A stretch of 64,000 nucleotides of DNA from Bacteroidales bacterium UBA6431 (GTDB lineage Bacteria; Bacteroidota; Bacteroidia; Bacteroidales; UBA932), in contig DJOT01000010.1 of NCBI GenBank assembly GCA_002439095.1, positions 1 through 64,000 on the forward strand, in the 5' to 3' direction. The translations under genes were made by a program, and so were the position numbers. Positions 50,491 to 57,360 of the stretch are shown piece after piece. The notes beneath the pieces are model-generated. The model did no database searches, was not told the DNA's origin, and was given only the letters and a program-made list of their open reading frames with translations. Within the stretch, counting starts at the first letter, position 1; each line of letters starts with the position of its first letter.

Positions 50491-51789
50491 ATGCTTAAAA
50501 GGAAGATTGTCAACGATTTAATACAGTGGAAAAGAGAATCCACGAATAAGGCTCTCCTCATCAAAGGAGCCAGACAAGTAGGAAAGACTACTGTTGTACG
50601 TCAATTCGCCAAAGAGAACTATAAGAATTTCATAGAGATCAACTTCGAACAGATGCCTCTGGCAAAACAGGCATTTGACGGAAACCTTGACGCGCGCACC
50701 ATCCTTGTCAATCTCTCCGTCATGGGCTTCGGCCCGTTGGAGCCTGGCAAAACATTGATTTTTTTCGATGAGATACAATCCTGTCCGAATGCCAGGACAG
50801 CTATTAAATTCTTGGTGGAAGACGGGACTTATGATTATATTGAATCAGGCTCCCTGCTTGGCATCAACTACAAGGATGTATCCTCGTATCCAGTTGGATT
50901 CGAGCACGAACTGAATATGTATCCACTTGATTTCGAGGAATTTCTTTGGGCATGCAATATAGGGGAAGATGTGATCAGTCTTCTGAGGAAGTGCTACGGG
51001 GATATCAGTCCCGTTCCGGTTTTTCTTCACAAGCAAATCATGGAACGTTATCGGCAATACCTGATTGTGGGAGGCATGCCGGAGGTTGTGTCGACATATC
51101 TTGCCAATGAAGACTTCAACAAGACCATCACAAATCAGAAAGACATTCTTTCCGGGTATCGCAACGACATTTCCAAGTATGCCGGAAAGGATCAAATGCT
51201 GGTAAAATCAGTATTTGACGCTATTCCGGGGCAATTGAGCAAACAAGACAAACGCTTCATACTGGCATCCATTGAGGAAAATGCATCCCGGCGTAAATAT
51301 GGAGCTCCCACCCAGTGGCTGGTCGATGCGGGCATAGCGTATTACTCATTCAATGTGAATACTTTTGAGCTGCCGCTCCCAAGCCATGAAAACCTTAGAC
51401 TATATAAACTGTTCTTTGTTGACAGCGGACTCATGTGCCCAATGATGCTGGGCAATATACAGGCAAAGGTTTTGACGGGTGACATCCTCGTGAATGAAGG
51501 CGCCCTCGCGGAAAACCATATAGCCGGAGAACTTGTAAAGCATGGCATATCACTGAATTATTACGACAGAAAGAGCAGACATGAACTGGATTTCGTCTTT
51601 CCGGAAGGAGACAGAATCAGCATCCTGGAGATAAAATCGGGCAAGGACTACAAGAAGCACGTATCCCTTGATATGGCCAGAAGCCTTTTCCCCGACAAAA
51701 TCGGGAGAATGATTGTGATGAGCGACAATAACATCGAAATTGAAAACGGCATACAGTACCTGCCTTTCTACATGAGCATGTTCATCTGA
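50491..51789 (+). CDS. DUF4143 ATPase, copy 2
   Basis: A 432-residue protein starting at the ATG at 50491 (MLKRKIVNDLIQWKRESTNK); a GTG 33 bases upstream is in frame but overlaps the repeat. AAA domain: ALLIKGARQVGKTTVV (Walker A) and LIFFDEIQSCPNAR (Walker B), ESGSLLGINY. DUF4143 domain: VGGMPEVVSTYL, LVDAGIAYYSFN, ALAENHIAGEL and ELDFVFPEGDRISILEIKSG. The same architecture as 46338-47657 but clearly divergent in sequence, so not a recent duplicate. Confidence 0.87.
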   Translation: MLKRKIVNDLIQWKRESTNKALLIKGARQVGKTTVVRQFAKENYKNFIEINFEQMPLAKQAFDGNLDARTILVNLSVMGFGPLEPGKTLIFFDEIQSCPNARTAIKFLVEDGTYDYIESGSLLGINYKDVSSYPVGFEHELNMYPLDFEEFLWACNIGEDVISLLRKCYGDISPVPVFLHKQIMERYRQYLIVGGMPEVVSTYLANEDFNKTITNQKDILSGYRNDISKYAGKDQMLVKSVFDAIPGQLSKQDKRFILASIEENASRRKYGAPTQWLVDAGIAYYSFNVNTFELPLPSHENLRLYKLFFVDSGLMCPMMLGNIQAKVLTGDILVNEGALAENHIAGELVKHGISLNYYDRKSRHELDFVFPEGDRISILEIKSGKDYKKHVSLDMARSLFPDKIGRMIVMSDNNIEIENGIQYLPFYMSMFI

Positions 51790-51853
51790 GAACTTTGAGA
51801 TTTACCTGTTTTTTTTGTATCATTACGGCCCGAATACAAAATAACAGTTAAAG

Positions 51854-52936
51854 ATGAAAAAGTGCATTACCTTTATCGCAGCGGTATCATCGCTGCTGCT
51901 CTGCGCATCATGCAGCAAAAGCCAGGATGGAAAAGAAGCGTTTGAACGCATCGACGTGGACTGCAAAGCCCTGTCCGGAAGTCTCGGATCCGAATTTGCA
52001 GAGTTCGCATCCAAGAACACATCCTACATCATCAGCGAGCTCACGACTGAAAGTTCAGTCACACTCGGAGGGAAATTCAATCTGAATGACGAAGAACTTC
52101 AACTGCATGTCACAGCGACAGAGGATGTTTACGGAAATGTAGGCAGCATCAGCATAGTCCCGGAGGACGAGAAGCTGGACAAGGACCTGTTCGCCTATTT
52201 TCTCAACAACTACGAGAGCCTTGATCTCGGTCAGTGGCTGGGAGCAAAATACAATGTGACTGCAGAAGACGGAAGCTCCACCGGAGGGGTTTATCAGACA
52301 GTGGATGAGACTCTTAAACTGGTCGAGTCGTCAGCCGACCTGGACAATCTGCTTGTGCACGCCGTGTTCGGAGTCGCTCCAGGCAAGGCTTATGCAGTCC
52401 CTTCCATCAAGGACGGCCGCTTCTGCGTGCTGATAATGGACAACTTCCTGCGCCTCGACTATTCAAGGCTGTATGAACTGATCGGCAGCGACTACAACAC
52501 CTTCGCCGCAGACAACTACATCATCGGTTCAAAGATGTCGCTGTTCGGCACCAACTACTTCTATTGTGACTATGCGCTCGACTTCGCCGGTTATGCATTC
52601 AACTGCGATGTCAATGCGGACGCGGATGCCAAGCTCATCACAGGCATAACCCTCAACTTCGCCAGCACTAAGACCGATGAGCAGCTCTCAATGTGGAAAG
52701 CCTACGCCGCCGGCACTGAAGCCCTCAGACTCGGCACTTTCAAAGAGGCCTACACCAGTTCTTTCGGCTCAAAGGGCAAGACCTTCGACTCCCCGGAAGC
52801 CGTCCTCGAGTATGTCGAGACCAAAGGCAGGCCCGCAAGCGGCTTCGACCCTGATATTGTCGTGGTCTATGGCAACGACAAGGCGAGCCTCACCATCACC
52901 CTCAAATCCCTTTCGGTCACGATGAGCATAAAATAA
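51854..52936 (+). CDS. Hypothetical lipoprotein
   Basis: A 360-residue lipoprotein with signal MKKCITFIAAVSSLLLCASC (Cys 20). The mature part has repeating beta-rich segments (TLGGKFNLNDEELQLHVTA, FDPDIVVVYGNDKASLTITL) and no recognised family. An AAAG sequence lies directly before the ATG. Followed by two hairpins, then by the end of the dap operon on the other strand. Confidence 0.78.
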   Translation: MKKCITFIAAVSSLLLCASCSKSQDGKEAFERIDVDCKALSGSLGSEFAEFASKNTSYIISELTTESSVTLGGKFNLNDEELQLHVTATEDVYGNVGSISIVPEDEKLDKDLFAYFLNNYESLDLGQWLGAKYNVTAEDGSSTGGVYQTVDETLKLVESSADLDNLLVHAVFGVAPGKAYAVPSIKDGRFCVLIMDNFLRLDYSRLYELIGSDYNTFAADNYIIGSKMSLFGTNYFYCDYALDFAGYAFNCDVNADADAKLITGITLNFASTKTDEQLSMWKAYAAGTEALRLGTFKEAYTSSFGSKGKTFDSPEAVLEYVETKGRPASGFDPDIVVVYGNDKASLTITLKSLSVTMSIK

Positions 52937-52997
52937 CCGTGATTGAAAATACAAGTCATTGACTTGCCACTAGGGTCTTGATTCAATCGACTTACAG

Positions 52998-53045
52998 TAT
53001 ACCGGGCGATTTATCATGTTTTTTGCATGTATTTCGCCCGGTATA
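52998..53045. other. 12-bp inverted repeat
   Basis: TATACCGGGCGA (52998-53009) and TCGCCCGGTATA (53034-53045) pair perfectly. The 24-base loop contains two CATG sequences around a T6 run. It may end the 51854 lipoprotein transcript, although no T tract follows the stem. Confidence 0.55.
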
Positions 53046-53121
53046 GCGTAATTAATCAAATTTTGTCTACAAGATTAAATCACCCCAAACTCATCTATCC
53101 CCTTCCTGCTTCACAGTCTGA

Positions 53122-53157
53122 AGGTAGGGGTAAAAACAGCCAAAAACACCCATACCT
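53122..53157 (-). repeat. Diverged REP-like unit, copy C
   Basis: AGGTAGGGGTAAAAA on the plus strand is the reverse complement of the right arm of copies A and B, followed by CAGCC and an imperfect complement ending in ACCCATACCT. It shows that the family is spread beyond the two long copies. Confidence 0.65.
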
Positions 53158-53181
53158 GTGAGAACATGGCAACTGCTGGAA

Positions 53182-53217
53182 AGGTTAGAGCATAATGGCA
53201 CCATTATGCTCTAACCT
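53182..53217. other. Perfect 17-bp inverted repeat after dapF
   Basis: AGGTTAGAGCATAATGG, spacer CA, CCATTATGCTCTAACCT. The stem lies 41 bases beyond the dapF stop codon on the minus strand. It may serve as the end hairpin of the aspS-dapF operon; only TTTCC follows, so rho-independent termination is uncertain. Confidence 0.65.
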
Positions 53218-53258
53218 GAACGGAATTCATACTCCCGGAAGAAGCAGAGCGCGCTACC

Positions 53259-54095
53259 TCATACGCCACCAGTCCCAGATGAACAGGTCATGGCCGGGCC
53301 GGTGAGGTAGACATCCCGGAAGAGGTCGCCGTCCGGGGTGAACTCCACTGAAAGCCTGTCCTTACGCGCCTGCACATCGTATTTGACGGGGGCGCTGGCA
53401 CTCCCGCCATCGCGCAGGTAAGAAGCGATCGCGGAAGCGGTGATGCCGGTACCGCAGGCAAGCGTCTCAGCCTCAACGCCTTTCTCGAAGGTACGGACGC
53501 GGATGGAGCGCAGGCCCGGCGCTGCCGACACGAAGTTGACATTGACCCCTGCCGGAGCGAAAAGAGGATTCCAGCGGTACTCGCGCCCCACCTTATCGAC
53601 ATCGACCTTATCAACATCCGGAACGAAAAGCACAAGATGCCGCGTGCCGGTATTGACGAACCAGCCATCAAGTTCCCGGCGGTATTCAGTCACGTCTATC
53701 ATCTTGAGCCTGACAATATACGAGTCTCCCCGCCGCGAGATGATCTCGGCCGTATGCAAGCCGTCCGGAGCCTCAAACAGATAAGCCCTCCCGACGGCAG
53801 GCCTTATCCCGAGATAATCAGCAAAAGCGGCGATGCAGCGGCCACCGTTGCCGCACATCATGCCGGAAGACCCGTCCGGATTGAAAAACTCCATCTTGAA
53901 GTCCACCACATCAGATGTCCCCAATATCATCAGTCCATCCGCACCGATACGGCCGTCCGCAGAAAGAAATCCGCTCTTGCGGCTGCACAGACTGCATATC
54001 TTTTCCGGCTGCCTGTATCCGGAAACATCGCCGGAACGGCCGTCCATGACGATGAAGTCGTTGCCCGCACCGGAATACTTGTAAAGTTCCATCAC
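53259..54095 (-). CDS. dapF: Diaminopimelate epimerase
   Basis: Converts LL-DAP to meso-DAP, for peptidoglycan and lysine. 278 residues; the start may be the second Met. Motifs: MELYKYSGAGNDFIVMDG at the N-terminus, first catalytic Cys in MMCGNGGRCIAAFADYLG (about 79) and the second in ETLACGTGITASAIASYL. Last gene of the aspS-dapF operon. It overlaps dapD by 4 bases. Confidence 0.95.
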   Translation of the reverse strand: MMELYKYSGAGNDFIVMDGRSGDVSGYRQPEKICSLCSRKSGFLSADGRIGADGLMILGTSDVVDFKMEFFNPDGSSGMMCGNGGRCIAAFADYLGIRPAVGRAYLFEAPDGLHTAEIISRRGDSYIVRLKMIDVTEYRRELDGWFVNTGTRHLVLFVPDVDKVDVDKVGREYRWNPLFAPAGVNVNFVSAAPGLRSIRVRTFEKGVEAETLACGTGITASAIASYLRDGGSASAPVKYDVQARKDRLSVEFTPDGDLFRDVYLTGPAMTCSSGTGGV

Positions 54096-54865
54096 CTGAG
54101 CAGATCTTCGAGAGTGACGGAACCGGAAGTCTTCTCGTCCCGGTATTTCACGATTACCGGACAGTACAGGCTGACCCCGCTTCCTGCACCGGGGCCCTTG
54201 CTTATCGGACGGCTGCCGGAGACGACCACCGCTCCGCGCGGCACAACCACCCTGCCGTCGGAGTTGCGCGGCACAAATTCACCCGTTGTCGCATCATAAA
54301 GGGCCGTGGAGGCCGTTATGATGACCCCGGATGCTATCACCGCCTTTTCCTGCACTATGGTGCCCTCATAGATGCCGCAGTTGCCGCCCACGAACGCCCC
54401 GTCCTCGATGATGGTCGGCATCGCTCCGGCCGGCTCAAGCACCCCGCCGATCTGGGTCGCAGCTGAGATGTGGATATTGCTCCCCACCTGCGCGCAGGAG
54501 CCGATCGTGACATGGCTGTCCACCATGGTGCCTGCCCCCACATAAGCACCTACATTGATGTAGGACGGTGGCATGACAATGGAGCCCGGAGCCAGATATG
54601 CCCCACGGCGTATGCCGGTGCCGCCCGGCACGATGCGCACCCCGTCTTCTTGGCGAAAACTGCGCACCGGATAGGTGTCCTTGTCGAAGAAACTGAACTG
54701 CCCCTCACTCATGTCGGTCATCTTCCCTAGACGGAATCCGGCAAGAATCACCTCCTTGACCCAGGTGTTGACTTTCCACTCGCCGCCGATCTTCTCGGCA
54801 ACACGGAGTTCCCCTGCCTCAAGGGCTGAGAGGACCTCATTGAATCTTTCTATTGTGACTTCCAT
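54092..54865 (-). CDS. dapD: Tetrahydrodipicolinate N-succinyltransferase
   Basis: Acylates tetrahydrodipicolinate in the acyl branch of lysine synthesis. 257 residues; the N-terminal helical part is followed by a left-handed beta helix with hexapeptide repeats: APGSIVMPPSYINVGAYVGA, GSCAQVGSNIHISAATQIGG and IYEGTIVQEKAVIASGVI. The ending VSGSRPISKGPGAGSGVSLY fits. It overlaps dapA by 16 bases and dapF by 4. Confidence 0.93.
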   Translation of the reverse strand: MEVTIERFNEVLSALEAGELRVAEKIGGEWKVNTWVKEVILAGFRLGKMTDMSEGQFSFFDKDTYPVRSFRQEDGVRIVPGGTGIRRGAYLAPGSIVMPPSYINVGAYVGAGTMVDSHVTIGSCAQVGSNIHISAATQIGGVLEPAGAMPTIIEDGAFVGGNCGIYEGTIVQEKAVIASGVIITASTALYDATTGEFVPRNSDGRVVVPRGAVVVSGSRPISKGPGAGSGVSLYCPVIVKYRDEKTSGSVTLEDLLR

Positions 54866-55737
54866 AATTCATCAAGCGTAAGGGACATTATCTCTTCCGT
54901 CATCTGAGTGGCATCGGACAGGGGCGGGCGGACCTCACCGCTCATAAGCCCGAGACATGCCATCGCAGCCTTCACCGGGATCGGATTCGACTCCAGGAAA
55001 CAGTTCTTGAAGAGCGGAGAGAGCCGGTGATGGAGGGCGCGCGCCTTGAGAAGATCTCCCTGCAGCATCGCGTCTGTCAATGCCTTGACCTCAACCGGAG
55101 CCACATTGGAAGCCACACTCACGACCCCCTGGCCACCTGTAGCCATAAAGGCAAGGGTCATGTCATCATCCCCGCTGAGCACAGAGAACCCCTCCGGAGC
55201 ACGGCGGATGATCTCACTGACCTGGGAGTAGTTGCCGGAGGCCTCCTTGGTGCCTATGATATTCGGGCAGTCCTCCGCAAGCCTTATGGCTGTCTCGGCT
55301 GTCATGTTGGCCCCGGTCCGTCCCGGCACATTATATATCACCACAGGCTTGTCGGCCGCCTCGCTGACCGCCTTGAAATAGCGGTACTGCCCCTCCTGGG
55401 TAGGTTTATTGTAATATGGGACTACAACCAGATAGGCATCCGCCCCGTGAGGTCCGAGCAGCCGCATGTTGTCAAGTGTGCCCTGAAGGGAATTGGTGCC
55501 GCAGCCCACAAGAAGCGGCAGGCCGGCAGCACAGCTGCGTGTGATGTCCAGAAGACGCAGTTTCTCTTCCACAGAAAGAGTCGGGGTCTCTCCAGTAGTG
55601 GCAAGCGGCACAAGAAAATCAACCCCAGCCTCAACCTGTCTCTCCACGCAGGACCGGTAAGAGTCATAATCCACCGCCCCACTCTTGAACGGGGTCACCA
55701 GAGCTGTGCCGCAACCCTTGAGATATAATTTGCTCAT
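54850..55737 (-). CDS. dapA: 4-hydroxy-tetrahydrodipicolinate synthase
   Basis: Condenses pyruvate with aspartate semialdehyde. 295 residues, TIM barrel. Substrate loop PLATTGETPTLS, Tyr in VVIYNVPGRTGANM and Schiff-base Lys in IIGTKEASGNYSQV are visible. It overlaps dapB by 4 bases. Confidence 0.96.
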   Translation of the reverse strand: MSKLYLKGCGTALVTPFKSGAVDYDSYRSCVERQVEAGVDFLVPLATTGETPTLSVEEKLRLLDITRSCAAGLPLLVGCGTNSLQGTLDNMRLLGPHGADAYLVVVPYYNKPTQEGQYRYFKAVSEAADKPVVIYNVPGRTGANMTAETAIRLAEDCPNIIGTKEASGNYSQVSEIIRRAPEGFSVLSGDDDMTLAFMATGGQGVVSVASNVAPVEVKALTDAMLQGDLLKARALHHRLSPLFKNCFLESNPIPVKAAMACLGLMSGEVRPPLSDATQMTEEIMSLTLDELWKSQ

Positions 55738-56396
55738 AATATCAGATCTTTAAATTCGTGCACGCCTTCGAGACCCTCGGTCATCAGCGCCGCGCTCACG
55801 GCACCCTCGGCAAAACCCTGTCTAGAATAGGCCTCATGCGTAAAAGTCAGACAATCCACTTCGGAGCGCAAACGTACTATGTGGGTTCCGGGAACCTCCC
55901 CCACGCGCTCCGAGATTATTTCAGGCTTCTCTCCGAGCGCAGCCTCGATGATGCCGCCCACGGTCTTGGCCGTACCGCTCGGCGCGTCAAGCTTGTGGAT
56001 ATGGTGAATCTCCTTGACATCCGGGGTGTAACCGTGTCCCTTGAGGACAGTACAGGCCCGCTCCACCGCAGCAAAGAAAGCATTGACCCCTATCGAGAAA
56101 TTGGAGGCCCAGACGAGAGTGGTGCCGCAGGCGCGGAAAGCACGGAAAACATCCTCCTTGATGTCGTACCATCCCGTCGTGCCTACCACTACAGCCTTGA
56201 AACGGGCCGCCAGAAAACCATAATTGGCCCTGAAGGCGTCCGGCGTGGAGAAATCAATGCACACCGCCCCGGACGTGACATCCTCCGGAAGTGAGCACAC
56301 ATCATCCGTGGCACACACAGGCTCAAGCTCCCTGCTGCGCAGCACAGACTCGACCATGTGCCCCATCTTACCGTAACCGCTGATCACAATCTTCAT
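55734..56396 (-). CDS. dapB: 4-hydroxy-tetrahydrodipicolinate reductase
   Basis: NAD(P)H-dependent reductase following DapA. 220 residues from the ATG at 56396 (MKIVISGYGKMGHMVESVLR), somewhat shorter than the usual 240-270. Nucleotide loop GYGKMG, VVGTTGW, ASNFSIGVNAFF and the substrate-binding EIHHIHKLDAPSGTAKT are present. An ATG at 56408 is also in frame. It overlaps dapE by 29 bases. Confidence 0.94.
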   Translation of the reverse strand: MKIVISGYGKMGHMVESVLRSRELEPVCATDDVCSLPEDVTSGAVCIDFSTPDAFRANYGFLAARFKAVVVGTTGWYDIKEDVFRAFRACGTTLVWASNFSIGVNAFFAAVERACTVLKGHGYTPDVKEIHHIHKLDAPSGTAKTVGGIIEAALGEKPEIISERVGEVPGTHIVRLRSEVDCLTFTHEAYSRQGFAEGAVSAALMTEGLEGVHEFKDLIL

Positions 56397-57360
56397 ATAT
56401 CCTGACATAATTATCTATTGCTTCTTCCAAGTCCTTGACGGCGACCTGCTCATTGTCCCGGTGCGCCGTCAAGATCGAACCCGGGCCGCATATCATCTTG
56501 TGGGTGAACCCCGTAAGATGCGGAGCATCGCTCCCGAAAGAGGCCGGAGCGGTCCGGAATCCAGGCAGGGTGAAGTACTCCGCCGGAGCATCTCCACCGC
56601 GGGGACGCACCCCAAGTTCCTGACCGTCAAGGGCATCCATATAAGAGCATACCCTACTGTCGGAAAGGAAAGTGGTACGGAAATACAGACGGCAGTCAAG
56701 CGAGGGGCTCAGCACGTTCTGGGGGTTGTCGCTGCGCAGAAGCCCCACATTGAAAGTGGTCCTGCCCAGAAGCGGATCGTCCCCGAAATCCTCGGAGCGC
56801 AACTCATCCATGAAATCCACAAACATGTCCACCGCGCTGCGTCCATACTGCGGATAACCCGAGTGGCAGGCTTTCCCCGTAAAGTGCAGGTCAAACGACT
56901 TGGTGCCCTTGGAAGCGCTGACCATGCAGTTGTCCGTGGGCTCGCCTATCACAAGATACGGGGCTGTAAACCCGGTACGGGAGAAAGCCTTCGCCCCGAA
57001 AGAACCGGTCTCTTCCCCGCTGAGCAGCAGCAGGCCGAACCCGTCGCGGCCGCCATCAGCAAGAGCGCGGCAGGCCGAATACATCGAGAAAATCTGCCCC
57101 TTGGCATCGCAGCTCCCGCGTCCCCGGACAATACCTCCGTCAAAGACGGGGGCGATATACGGAGGCACGGTATCCATGTGCGTGCAGAACACTATCTTCG
57201 GCTCACCCCAGCTCATAAGGAGGTTGAGTGTGCCGTCACCGACCTCATGGAGTGTCTTTTGCGGCGCGTCCAGACTCTTTTCCAGCCATAGTGCGAAATC
57301 CCTCTCCAGCCCGGAGGTGGAATCGATGGAAAGCATCTGGCTGAAAAGTTCTGTCATCAT
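56368..57360 (-). CDS. dapE: Succinyl- (or acetyl-) diaminopimelate desuccinylase, M20 family
   Basis: Deacylates N-acyl-LL-DAP to give LL-DAP. 330 residues of the M20 metallopeptidase fold. Metal ligands: His and Asp in FCTHMDTVPP, Asp in GRGSCDAKGQ, Glu in LSGEETGSFGAKA, Asp/Glu in VIGEPTDN and the C-terminal His in LTAHRDNEQV. It sits between thrA and dapB, each joined by overlap. Argues that the acyl pathway is used, not DapL. Confidence 0.9.
   Translation of the reverse strand: MMTELFSQMLSIDSTSGLERDFALWLEKSLDAPQKTLHEVGDGTLNLLMSWGEPKIVFCTHMDTVPPYIAPVFDGGIVRGRGSCDAKGQIFSMYSACRALADGGRDGFGLLLLSGEETGSFGAKAFSRTGFTAPYLVIGEPTDNCMVSASKGTKSFDLHFTGKACHSGYPQYGRSAVDMFVDFMDELRSEDFGDDPLLGRTTFNVGLLRSDNPQNVLSPSLDCRLYFRTTFLSDSRVCSYMDALDGQELGVRPRGGDAPAEYFTLPGFRTAPASFGSDAPHLTGFTHKMICGPGSILTAHRDNEQVAVKDLEEAIDNYVRIYEDCDQRLR

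Larger units (their letters stand above)
52937..53258. other. Intergenic region with two large inverted repeats
   Basis: About 320 bases. It contains an inverted repeat at 52998-53045, a diverged REP-like unit at 53122-53157 in the opposite sense to copies A and B, and a 17-bp-arm palindrome at 53182-53217. No gene is seen. Confidence 0.7.
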
